NCBI GenBank assembly: GCA_003694905.1
Contig: RFJM01000082.1
Coordinates: 1 to 8,206, forward strand
Direction: 5' to 3'
Length of the DNA: 8,206 bases
Source: Caldilineae bacterium
Lineage (GTDB): Bacteria > Chloroflexota > Anaerolineae > J102
Of this stretch, positions 1 through 6,888 are shown piece by piece. The notes beneath the pieces were generated by a model, which was not told the DNA's origin, did no database searches, and worked only from the letters and a program-made list of their open reading frames with translations. The position numbers and the translations under genes are program-made. The number at the start of each line of letters is the position of its first letter. Position 1 is the first letter of the stretch.

Positions 1-208
1 CATCAAGACCGCGGGCAGCACCGACCCCGACGCCATCACCGCTGCCATCGCCGGCCTCAAGGACTTTGAAGATGTGGCTTCCGGTCCCTTCTATCGCTAT
101 ACCCCCGGCCGCGAGGTGGTGCGCCCCGTCGGTGCTCAGATCGTCAAAGACGGCGCCTTCCACTTCTACCATGAATTCACCGACCCCGAACTGATCGAAG
201 CCCGCTAG
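1..208 (+). CDS. Substrate-binding protein of a Liv-type (HAAT) ABC importer, C-terminal end only
   Basis: Only the last 68 residues are present; the reading frame begins at base 2 and stops at the TAG at 206-208. The piece starts IKTAGSTDPDAI and continues with a GLKDFEDVASGPFYRY stretch and a late VKDG segment. This is the usual C-terminal pattern of periplasmic or lipid-anchored Leu/Ile/Val-family binding proteins (type I fold), where the 'AGSTDPDAI' helix precedes a 'G.f.f' strand and a 'V.dG' strand. Such proteins capture the substrate outside the membrane and deliver it to the LivH/LivM permease. The gene directly precedes livH on the same strand, which strongly supports the assignment. 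The ligand pocket lies mostly in the missing part, so substrate cannot be read here. Signal peptide and start are outside the window. Confidence 0.8.
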   Translation, partial: IKTAGSTDPDAITAAIAGLKDFEDVASGPFYRYTPGREVVRPVGAQIVKDGAFHFYHEFTDPELIEAR

Positions 209-212
209 TCAA

Positions 213-248
213 GGGAGGGTGGGGGCGGAAACGTCCCCACCCTCTTTT
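213..248 (+). terminator. Strong GAAA-capped hairpin between binding-protein gene and livH (attenuator or mRNA-stabilising stem)
   Basis: Bases 216-227 (AGGGTGGGGGCG) pair with 232-243 (CGTCCCCACCCT) as 12 continuous pairs, one of them G-T, closed by a GAAA tetraloop at 228-231. G215-C244 adds a pair, and 211-214 can pair loosely with 245-248. The 3' arm runs into CTTTTCC, a short T tract. It begins 8 nt after the upstream stop codon and ends before the livH ribosome binding site. By shape it could be a leaky intrinsic terminator or a 3'-end protecting stem that raises binding-protein mRNA relative to the permease genes. Which of the two it is cannot be decided from sequence. Confidence 0.7.
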
Positions 249-262
249 CCGGAGACGAGTCC

Positions 263-1132
263 ATGCCCATTGCACAAAACCTGTCCAACGCGCTGGTGCT
301 GGCCAGCACCTACATCCTGATGGCGGTGGGGCTGACCATGGTGTACGGTGTGCTCAAGATCCTGCACATCGCCCACGCGGCCGTTTACACCATCGGTGCC
401 TTCATCGGCCTGCTGATGTTCGGCTGGATCGGCAACTTCTGGCTGGCGCTGGTAGCAGCCATGCTGGCCAGCGGGGTTGTGGGTGTGCTCATCTACCGAG
501 CCACCTATTTCTACATGCTGGATGCCCCCCGCATTGTGCCCCTGATTGCCAGCATCGGCCTTTTCGTCATGCTGACCGATCTTTTGCAAAAAGACTTTCT
601 GATGGGACCCTACCAGAAGGCCTTCCCCGCGGGCGGGGCCGGGATGCCCCGCATCCGCACCGAGTACTTTTCCATCACCCCCAAGCAGATGCTGGTGCTT
701 GTGGTGGCGATTGTGCTTATCACCATCCTCTATCTGGTCCAGACCCGTACCCGTCTGGGCTTGAGCTGGCAGGCTGCGGCCATGGATCGCGATATGGCAG
801 CGGCCGTGGGGGTGAACCTGAATCAGGTTGTGGCCCTCAACTTTTTCATCGGTTCGGCCCTGGCAGGGGCAGGGGGTGTGCTGGTGGGAGTGTACAACAA
901 CAGTGTCTTCGCCACTATGGGTGATCTGGTCTCATACAAGGCTTTTATCATCATCGTATTGGGCGGTATGGGTAGCGTGCCCGGTGTGATCGTAGCCAGC
1001 GTGGTGCTGGCCATCATCGAGAACTTCCTGGTGGCATCGGTGGGCTATGTGCTCCCGCGCGATGCCATCGCCTTTCTGGTGCTAATCCTCATGCTGATGT
1101 TCCGGCCACACGGCTTGTTGGGGAGGGAGTAG
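263..1132 (+). CDS. livH: Liv-type ABC transporter permease LivH
   Basis: A 289-residue, very hydrophobic inner-membrane protein, close to the usual size for LivH. It forms half of the translocation channel of a HAAT importer. About eight membrane segments are visible, roughly at residues 9-31, 37-56, 59-78, 90-108, 142-160, 189-211, 226-252 and 266-281. The cytoplasmic coupling loop that contacts the ATPases lies around 164-190 (AAAMDRDMAAAVGVN), followed by the family's ALAGAGG (199-205), GGMGSVPG (234-241) and a terminal RPHGLLG (281-287). The start at 263 is supported by GGAG at 251-254, 8 nt upstream. It lies 54 nt after the binding-protein gene across a strong hairpin, and livM follows after 4 nt. 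Substrate specificity cannot be read from the permease; the symbol follows family membership, not a demonstrated leucine role. Confidence 0.93.
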   Translation: MPIAQNLSNALVLASTYILMAVGLTMVYGVLKILHIAHAAVYTIGAFIGLLMFGWIGNFWLALVAAMLASGVVGVLIYRATYFYMLDAPRIVPLIASIGLFVMLTDLLQKDFLMGPYQKAFPAGGAGMPRIRTEYFSITPKQMLVLVVAIVLITILYLVQTRTRLGLSWQAAAMDRDMAAAVGVNLNQVVALNFFIGSALAGAGGVLVGVYNNSVFATMGDLVSYKAFIIIVLGGMGSVPGVIVASVVLAIIENFLVASVGYVLPRDAIAFLVLILMLMFRPHGLLGRE

Positions 1133-1136
1133 GCTT

Positions 1137-2051
1137 ATGAGCGGCTATATCATCAGTATCGCAGTCTTTGTCGGCATCTGGGTGAGCCTGGCCCTGAGCC
1201 TGAACATCCTGGTAGGCTACGCCGGGCAGGTGTCGCTGGGGCATGCCGCCTTCTTTGGCATCGGAGCCTATACATCGGCCGTTCTCACCGTGCGCTACGA
1301 GCAATCCTTCTGGGTAGGCATCCTGGCAGCCATCTTGGTGACGGGCATCGTGGGCGCGTTCCTGGGCTTGCCCAGCCTGCGGGTGCGCCACGACTTTCTG
1401 GTCCTGGCCACGATGGGCATCAATTTTGTGGTGGTGGCCATCTTCAAGTATGTGGATTTCTTCGGCGGCGCTATGGGGTTGGTAAACCTGCCGGCGCCGG
1501 CACTGCTGGGCCTAAGTTTTCGCGGTGGGCCGGCCTATCTGACCCTGGTCTGGATCTACGCCGGGCTGACGCTTCTGGTGAGCTGGTATCTATCCCAGAC
1601 GTGGGCCGGTCTGGCTCTGAACACGGTGCGCATCGACGAAGAAGCAGCCGAGGCCGTGGGCGTGAGCGTGCCCCGTTTCAAGATCTACGCTTTTGTGATC
1701 AGTGCTGCACTGGCGGGAGGCGCCGGCTCGCTCTATGCCCACTTTATCGGCAGCGTCTTTCCCGATACCTTCGCCTTTGTCGAATCCATCGCGATTCTCT
1801 CCATGGTGATCGTCGGGGGCGTGGGCACGCTACGCGGCCCCATTTTCGGCGCGGTACTCCTGAAATCCGCGCCCGAATTCCTGCGTTTCGCCCAGGACTA
1901 TCGCTTCACCCTCTACGGTGCCCTACTGGTGCTGATGATGCTCTTCCAGCCCATGGGCCTGCTGGGCAAGGAAAGCTGGCTGTGGAATCTGGCCAGGCGG
2001 CGTTTCCGCAGGGCTCCCAGCTCTGCTCTCGCGCCGGAGGAGGTCTCATGA
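1137..2051 (+). CDS. livM: Liv-type ABC transporter permease LivM
   Basis: A 304-residue membrane protein, the second permease of the importer, pairing with LivH. The N-terminal hallmark GYAGQVSLGHAAFFGIGAY spans residues 27-45. The coupling loop lies about 157-182 (TVRIDEEAAEAVGVSVPR), followed by AALAGGAGSLYAHF (190-203), GGVGTLRGP (227-235) and QPMGLLGKES (271-280). A short arginine-rich tail (RRRFRR, 287-292) after the last membrane segment is likely cytoplasmic. The protein lacks the long N-terminal extension of the enterobacterial LivM and resembles the shorter form common in other bacteria. The start at 1137 is preceded by a purine-rich GGGAGGGAG (1121-1129) inside the end of livH. The stop overlaps the livG start as ATGA, suggesting coupled translation. 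Confidence 0.93.
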   Translation: MSGYIISIAVFVGIWVSLALSLNILVGYAGQVSLGHAAFFGIGAYTSAVLTVRYEQSFWVGILAAILVTGIVGAFLGLPSLRVRHDFLVLATMGINFVVVAIFKYVDFFGGAMGLVNLPAPALLGLSFRGGPAYLTLVWIYAGLTLLVSWYLSQTWAGLALNTVRIDEEAAEAVGVSVPRFKIYAFVISAALAGGAGSLYAHFIGSVFPDTFAFVESIAILSMVIVGGVGTLRGPIFGAVLLKSAPEFLRFAQDYRFTLYGALLVLMMLFQPMGLLGKESWLWNLARRRFRRAPSSALAPEEVS

Positions 2052-2809
2052 CGGCACTACAGGTCGAACACGTGAGCAAGAGCTTCGGCGGGTTGCAGGC
2101 GCTGGATGATGTCTCGCTGCAGACCGAAGGCGAGATCCTGGGACTGATCGGTCCCAACGGAGCCGGCAAGACCACCCTGTTCAATATCATTTCCGGCTTC
2201 CTCTCGCCCACCCGCGGCCGCGTGACCTACAACGGCCACTCTTTACAGCGACGACGTCCCCACCAGATCGTACGCCTGGGCATTGCCCGCACCTTCCAGA
2301 TCGTGAAGCCTTTTAGCGATCTTACGGTACTGGAAAATGTGCTAAGCGGCGTGGGCATGCCGGTCTACCCCCGCCCACAGGCCCTGGTGCGTCGCTACCG
2401 GACGCCGGTCAGCCTGAAACAGGCCAGGGAGGTGCTGGCCCAAACGGGGCTGGAAGCCTGGGCCGACACCCTCGCCGCCAACCTGCCCATCGGCCTGCAA
2501 CGGCGCCTGGAGATCGCCCGCGCCCTGGCCACGGCACCTTCCTTCCTGCTGCTGGACGAACCCGCGGCCGGACTCACGGCTCAAGAGGCCGAGGAGCTGG
2601 CCGCCCTGATCCGCTCGCTCCACGAACAGGACATCGATATGATTGTCATTGAACACAACATGGCCTTTGCCATGAATCTGTGCGAACGCATCGTGGTGCT
2701 GGCTCAGGGCCGCATCATTGCCGACGGACCGCCCGCCGTCATCCAACAAGACGAACGGGTGATCAATGCTTACCTGGGCCAGGAGGAAAGCGATGCTGAT
2801 CATCAATGA
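2048..2809 (+). CDS. livG: Liv-type ABC transporter ATPase LivG
   Basis: A 253-residue cytoplasmic ATPase that powers the importer together with LivF. Visible motifs are Walker A GPNGAGKT (35-42), Q-loop TFQ (Q84), Walker B LLLDEP (167-172) and switch histidine IEH (H203). The ABC signature reads LPIGLQRR (146-153) instead of LSGGQ; LivG proteins often carry a divergent 'L-P/A-Y-G' form here, so this is mild. The longer helical insert after the Q-loop (about 100-125) and the tail ending INAYLG are typical of LivG. An upstream in-frame ATG exists at 1601 but lies within livM. The ATG at 2048 has a strong GGAGGAGGT (2036-2044) just before it and gives a normal N-terminus. It overlaps livM by 4 nt and livF by 17 nt. 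Confidence 0.93.
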   Translation: MTALQVEHVSKSFGGLQALDDVSLQTEGEILGLIGPNGAGKTTLFNIISGFLSPTRGRVTYNGHSLQRRRPHQIVRLGIARTFQIVKPFSDLTVLENVLSGVGMPVYPRPQALVRRYRTPVSLKQAREVLAQTGLEAWADTLAANLPIGLQRRLEIARALATAPSFLLLDEPAAGLTAQEAEELAALIRSLHEQDIDMIVIEHNMAFAMNLCERIVVLAQGRIIADGPPAVIQQDERVINAYLGQEESDADHQ

Positions 2810-3494
2810 ACTCGATGTCTACTACAACCACATCCACGCGCTACACCAGGTTTCGTTGAACGTCGGCGAGTCGGAGGCCGTGGCGGTGTTGGGCGCCAAC
2901 GGTGCCGGCAAGAGCACCCTCATCAAGAGCGTGATGGGCTGGGTCAAGCCCCAGGGCGGCAGTATTGTCCTTGACGGCGAGGAAATCCATGCGCTACCAC
3001 CCTGGGAACGGGTGCAACGGGGCATTGCCCTGGCGCCCGAAGGTGCGCGGCTTTTCGGCGATCTCAGCGTCGAGGCGAATCTGCGGCTGGGCGGGTACCT
3101 CCAGTCGGAAGAAATCCTGCGCGCGCAGCGGGAAACGGTGTTCGAGCTCTTTCCCGTGTTGGCCGAGCGCCGCAATCAGCTGGCCAAAACGCTGAGCGGC
3201 GGTGAGCAGCAGATGTTGAGCATTGCCCGCGCCCTGATGTCGCGACCGCGCCTGTTGCTGATCGACGAAGTTTCCATGGGGCTGATGCCCATTCTGGTCA
3301 AACGGGTGTTCAACGTTATCGATCGCCTGCGGCGCCAGGGCGTGAGCATCCTCCTGGTCGAGCAAAATGCCTACGAATCCCTGAAAGTCGTCGATCGAGC
3401 CTATGTGCTCGAAAACGGCCGCATCGTGCTGGAAGGCACGCCGGCCGAACTGCGTGAGGACCCGCGGGTGAGAGCCGCCTACCTGGGCGGCTGA
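2793..3494 (+). CDS. livF: Liv-type ABC transporter ATPase LivF
   Basis: A 233-residue cytoplasmic ATPase, partner of LivG in the importer and of normal LivF length. Motifs are Walker A GANGAGKS (34-41), the family's APEG in place of a Q-loop (E83), a canonical signature LSGGEQQ (134-140), Walker B LLLIDE (154-159), and VEQN (Q191) where most ABC ATPases have the switch histidine. Glutamate and glutamine at those two places are normal for LivF. After Walker B it reads DEVSMGLMP rather than the common DEPS-GLAP. The ATG at 2793 is preferred over an in-frame ATG at 2766 because AGGAGGA (2781-2787) lies 5 nt upstream and the protein then begins at the first conserved strand. It overlaps the livG end by 17 nt and is 45 nt before hutU. 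Confidence 0.93.
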   Translation: MLIINELDVYYNHIHALHQVSLNVGESEAVAVLGANGAGKSTLIKSVMGWVKPQGGSIVLDGEEIHALPPWERVQRGIALAPEGARLFGDLSVEANLRLGGYLQSEEILRAQRETVFELFPVLAERRNQLAKTLSGGEQQMLSIARALMSRPRLLLIDEVSMGLMPILVKRVFNVIDRLRRQGVSILLVEQNAYESLKVVDRAYVLENGRIVLEGTPAELREDPRVRAAYLGG

Positions 3495-3509
3495 CCGCGA
3501 CCGCCGGGT
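3481..3509 (+). other. Possible RNA hairpin across the livF stop codon
   Basis: Bases 3481-3490 (ACCTGGGCGG) can pair with 3501-3509 (CCGCCGGGT) as nine pairs with one bulged G (3487) and one T-G pair, leaving a 10-nt loop that holds the livF stop TGA. No T run follows, so it is not an ordinary intrinsic terminator. It could mark an mRNA processing or stability boundary between the transporter and hut genes, or be chance in GC-rich DNA. Confidence 0.3.
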
Positions 3510-3539
3510 CTGCAAATCTTCAAGTCAACGAGGTGAAAC

Positions 3540-5189
3540 ATGTCTCGTGTTGTTCGCGCCCCTCGGGGCACCAAACTGACCTGCAAGAACTGGCTCATCG
3601 AGGCCCCCTACCGCATGATCCAGAACAACCTGGACCCGGACGTGGCCGGCGATCCCGAGCACCTCATCGTCTACGGTGGCCGGGGCAAGGCCGCCCGCAA
3701 CTGGGAATGCTTCGATGCCATCCTGGAATCCCTGCGCAATCTGGAACCGGACGAGACCCTGCTTGTCCAGTCGGGCAAGCCGGTGGCCGTCTTCCGTACC
3801 CACGAGGACGCTCCCCGCGTGCTCATCGCCAACTCGAACATCGTGCCTGCCTGGGCCACCCAGGAGAATTTCGAGAAGTGGGAAGCCGAAGGGCTGATCA
3901 TGTACGGGCAGATGACCGCGGGGAGCTGGATCTACATCGGTACGCAGGGCATTCTGCAAGGGACCTACGAAACCCTGGGCTCGCTGGCCCGACAGCATGG
4001 CTGGCCCAGTCTCAAGGGCAAGTTCGTGGTAACCGCCGGTCTGGGCGAGATGGGTGGTGCCCAGCCATTGGCCATCACCATGAACGAGGGCGTGGGCCTG
4101 ATCGTGGAGGTGGATCGCTGGCGAGCCGAGCGGCGTCTCTCCCTGCGCCAGATCGATACCATCACCGACAATCTGGAAGAGGCCATGACCTGGGTGGAGG
4201 AGGCACTGGCGCGCGAGGAGCCGAAATCGGTGGGATTGATCGGCAATGCCGCCGAAGTCCTGCCGGAGCTGGTGACACGCGGGGTTGTTCCCGACGTGGT
4301 AACCGACCAGACCTCGGCCCACGACCCCCTCTACGGCTATATCCCGGCGGGGATGTCCCTGGAGGAAGCGGCTGAACTGCGCCGGAAAGACCCCGACGCC
4401 TACGTACAACGCGCGCTCGACTCCATGACAGCACACGTCCAGGCCATGCTGGACTGGCAGGCCAAAGGGGCGGTGGTCTTCGATTACGGCAACAACCTGC
4501 GCCAGCGCGCCTACGACAACGGCCTCAAGGAGGCGTTCAGCTATCCTGGTTTCGTTCCGGCCTACATCCGGCCTCTCTTCTGCGAAGGCAAGGGGCCCTT
4601 CCGCTGGGTGGCGTTGTCGGGTGATCCCCAGGACATCTACACCACCGACGAAGCCATTCTCGAGCTCTTCCCGGAAGACGAGCATCTGCGCCGCTGGATC
4701 CGCATGGCCCAGAAGAAAGTAGAATTCCAGGGATTGCCGGCCCGCATCTGCTGGCTGGGCTATGGCGAACGCGCCCGTGCCGGACTGAAGTTCAACGAAC
4801 TGGTGGCCGAGGGCAAAGTGAAGGCCCCCATCGTCATCGGCCGCGATCACCTGGACAGTGGTTCGGTGGCCAGCCCGAATCGCGAGACGGAAGGTATGCT
4901 GGACGGCTCGGACGCCATTGCCGACTGGCCTATCCTCAACGCGCTGATCAACGCGGTGGGCGGTGCCACCTGGGTGAGCTTCCACCACGGAGGCGGCGTC
5001 GGTATTGGCTACAGTCTCCACGCCGGTCAGGTCATCGTCGCCGATGGCACGGAGGCCGCGGCCCGGCGGCTGGAGCGTGTGCTCACCACCGATCCTGGGC
5101 TGGGCGTGGTGCGCCACGCCGACGCCGGCTATCCCGAGGCCATTGCCTTTGCCAAGAAGCACGGCATCAAGATCCCGATGCTTAAGTAA
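3540..5189 (+). CDS. hutU: Urocanate hydratase (urocanase), EC 4.2.1.49
   Basis: HutU hydrates urocanate to 4-imidazolone-5-propionate in the cytoplasm, the second step of histidine breakdown, using tightly bound NAD+ as an electrophile. The protein is 549 residues, near the usual ~555. Family blocks appear in order: YGGRGKAARNWECFDAI from about residue 44, MYGQMTAGSWIYIGTQG (121-137), the glycine-rich NAD-binding GLGEMGGAQPL (167-177), DQTSAHDPLYGY, FDYGNN, the signature around LPARICWLGYGER with Cys404 matching the conserved active-site cysteine (Cys410 in the Pseudomonas putida enzyme), GRDHLDSGSV, and SFHHGGGVGIGYS from Ser480. No key residue looks lost. The ATG at 3540 has GAGGTG at 3530-3535. 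It lies 45 nt after livF and 15 nt before hutH, so a shared transcript is likely. Confidence 0.97.
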   Translation: MSRVVRAPRGTKLTCKNWLIEAPYRMIQNNLDPDVAGDPEHLIVYGGRGKAARNWECFDAILESLRNLEPDETLLVQSGKPVAVFRTHEDAPRVLIANSNIVPAWATQENFEKWEAEGLIMYGQMTAGSWIYIGTQGILQGTYETLGSLARQHGWPSLKGKFVVTAGLGEMGGAQPLAITMNEGVGLIVEVDRWRAERRLSLRQIDTITDNLEEAMTWVEEALAREEPKSVGLIGNAAEVLPELVTRGVVPDVVTDQTSAHDPLYGYIPAGMSLEEAAELRRKDPDAYVQRALDSMTAHVQAMLDWQAKGAVVFDYGNNLRQRAYDNGLKEAFSYPGFVPAYIRPLFCEGKGPFRWVALSGDPQDIYTTDEAILELFPEDEHLRRWIRMAQKKVEFQGLPARICWLGYGERARAGLKFNELVAEGKVKAPIVIGRDHLDSGSVASPNRETEGMLDGSDAIADWPILNALINAVGGATWVSFHHGGGVGIGYSLHAGQVIVADGTEAAARRLERVLTTDPGLGVVRHADAGYPEAIAFAKKHGIKIPMLK

Positions 5190-5204
5190 GGAAACGACCG
5201 GCTC

Positions 5205-6782
5205 ATGGCGCGAGATGTCCTGTACCTGGACGGTGAATCGCTGCAGATCGAGGATGTGGTGGCCGTGGCCTATGGCCGGCCCGGCACGCCACGTGTCGAA
5301 CTAAGTGCCAAAGCCGAAGCGCGCGTGGCCCGCGCCGCCCGGGCAGTGCAGGAGCTGATCGGGCGCGGGGAGGTGGCCTACGGCATCACCACGGGCTTCG
5401 GCGCCTTCAAGGATCGCCTGATCTCGGCTGCGGAGGTGGAAACGCTGCAGCGTAACATCCTCCTGAGCCATGCCGTGGGCGCGGGCGAACCCTTCGACAC
5501 GGCCACCACTCGCGCCATCATGCTGATCCGGGCCAACACACTGGCCCGTGGCTACTCCGGTATCCGCCCGCAGACACTGAAGCTGCTGCTGGAGATGCTG
5601 AACCGCGGGGTGCATCCGCGCATTCCTCAGAAGGGCTCGCTGGGCGCCAGCGGCGATCTGGCCCCCCTGGCGCATATGAGCCTGCCCCTTATCGGCCTGG
5701 GCCAGGCAGAAGTTGGAGGCGAGGTGATGGCCGGGGCAGAGGCTCTGGCTCGCGTGGGCCTGCAGCCGCTGACGCTGGCGGCCAAGGAGGGGCTGGCCCT
5801 GACCAACGGCACCACGGTGATGTGTGCGCTGGGCGCCCTGGCCACCTACCGGGCGCGTCGGCTGAGCCGGGTGGCAGACATCGCCGGCTGTCTCAGCCTG
5901 GAGGCGCTACATGGCACGCCCGAAGCCTTCGACGCCCGCATCCATGAACTCCGCCCCCATCCCAGGCAGATCAACTGCGCCCGTTATCTGCGCCGCCTGC
6001 TGGAAGGCAGCGAGTTCGTACGCTACCACGATCCGACCAACATCCAGGATGCCTACACGCTGCGCTGTATCCCGCAGGTGCACGGCGCTGTGCGCGATGC
6101 CATCGCCTACGCGCGCTGGGTCGTGGATATCGAGCTGAACGCGGTCACCGACAATCCTCTCATTTTCGTCGACGAGCAGAGCGGCGAGATCTCTGTGCTG
6201 TCGGGCGGCAATTTTCACGGCGAGCCCCTGGCCATTGCCATGGACTATATGGCCATCGCGCTGGCCGAGATGGGCAACATCTCCGAACGGCGGCTGATGC
6301 GTCTGACCGATGAGGCCAGCAATGCTCATGTGCTACCCGCCTTTCTCACGCAGAAGGGCGGACTCAACTCGGGCTTCATGATCACCCAATACACGGCCGC
6401 AGCCCTGGCCACCGAAAACAAGGTGCTGGCCCATCCCGCCAGCGTCGATACCATCCCCACCTCGGCCAATGTGGAGGATCATGTGAGCATGGGCGCCACG
6501 GCAGCGCTGAAGGTCGGCCAGATCCTGGACAATGTGGAGCATATTCTCGCCATCGAGCTGCTGGCCGCGGCCCAGGGCATCGATTTCCGGCGGCAGGTGC
6601 TGGGGCCGGATGCCCGCCTGGGTCTGGGCACACAGCCCGCCTACGACCTGATTCGCGAACTCGCGCCGTTCATCGAGGAGGATACCCTGCTCTACCCCTA
6701 CATCATGGCGGTGAAGGAAAAGGTGAGTAACGGTGAACTGGTGGACGTGGTAAACGCGGTTATCGAAGAAGAGATGCTGTAG
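5205..6782 (+). CDS. hutH: Histidine ammonia-lyase (histidase), EC 4.3.1.3
   Basis: HutH removes ammonia from L-histidine to give trans-urocanate, the substrate of the neighbouring HutU. It is 525 residues, slightly longer than the ~510 typical. The Ala-Ser-Gly triad that cyclises into the MIO cofactor is at 148-150 within GSLGASGDLAPLAHM. The catalytic tyrosine loop YGITTGFG starts at Tyr59 (Tyr53 in P. putida). Ser88-His89 in ILLSHAVG is the histidase-type pair, unlike the FL or HL seen in phenylalanine or tyrosine lyases. QDAYTLRC, SGGNFHGEP and SANVEDHVSMG follow, with Glu424 aligning with the P. putida Glu414. The start at 5205 follows an AAGGAA (5188-5193) overlapping the hutU stop, with a rather long 11-nt spacing. 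It is the last gene before a 106-nt gap. Confidence 0.97.
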   Translation: MARDVLYLDGESLQIEDVVAVAYGRPGTPRVELSAKAEARVARAARAVQELIGRGEVAYGITTGFGAFKDRLISAAEVETLQRNILLSHAVGAGEPFDTATTRAIMLIRANTLARGYSGIRPQTLKLLLEMLNRGVHPRIPQKGSLGASGDLAPLAHMSLPLIGLGQAEVGGEVMAGAEALARVGLQPLTLAAKEGLALTNGTTVMCALGALATYRARRLSRVADIAGCLSLEALHGTPEAFDARIHELRPHPRQINCARYLRRLLEGSEFVRYHDPTNIQDAYTLRCIPQVHGAVRDAIAYARWVVDIELNAVTDNPLIFVDEQSGEISVLSGGNFHGEPLAIAMDYMAIALAEMGNISERRLMRLTDEASNAHVLPAFLTQKGGLNSGFMITQYTAAALATENKVLAHPASVDTIPTSANVEDHVSMGATAALKVGQILDNVEHILAIELLAAAQGIDFRRQVLGPDARLGLGTQPAYDLIRELAPFIEEDTLLYPYIMAVKEKVSNGELVDVVNAVIEEEML

Positions 6783-6789
6783 GTGGATG

Positions 6790-6816
6790 TGGCACCGCTC
6801 CAGGCGGAACCATTTT
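6790..6816 (+). terminator. Weak possible terminator after hutH
   Basis: CCGC (6795-6798) pairs with GCGG (6804-6807) around a 5-nt loop. TGG (6790-6792) pairs with CCA (6810-6812) below a 2x2 internal loop, and TTTT follows at 6813-6816. The stem is short and interrupted, so termination here would be inefficient. The location 8 nt after the hutH stop is its main support. Confidence 0.3.
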
Positions 6817-6838
6817 CGGGGTTGCAACGTCTGAAGTT

Positions 6839-6866
6839 TTGACACCCCAATCCTACTGCATACCAA
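6839..6866 (+). promoter_or_regulatory. Possible sigma-70-type promoter for the DUF4139 gene
   Basis: A perfect TTGACA is at 6839-6844. With a 16-bp spacer the only -10-like match is TACCAA (6861-6866), three of six consensus bases. Transcription would start close to 6873, right before the AAGGAG ribosome binding site at 6874-6879, giving a very short leader. The -35 match is good and the -10 poor, so this is a tentative call. Confidence 0.3.
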
Positions 6867-6888
6867 CTCATCCAAGGAGTAACCGAGT

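Noticed and set aside
1601..2047. A long N-terminal extension of LivG starting at an ATG inside livM
   Set aside because: It would overlap most of the last half of livM and encode Arg/Gly-rich sequence unlike any ABC ATPase; the ATG at 2048 has a strong ribosome binding site.
3495..3539. Searched for a promoter ahead of hutU
   Set aside because: No convincing -35/-10 pair was seen in the 45-nt gap; co-transcription with the transporter genes is the simpler reading.
3533..4375. A 280-codon + strand frame overlapping the first half of hutU
   Set aside because: Rich in Arg, Gly, Pro and Ala with no motifs, out of frame with a well-supported hutU.
3525..5162. A 545-codon open frame on the - strand opposite almost all of hutU
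   Set aside because: Its translation is rich in Gly, His, Gln, Asp and Val with no recognisable motifs, and it mirrors a certain hutU. In GC-rich coding DNA with strong third-base bias the complementary frame often lacks stops.
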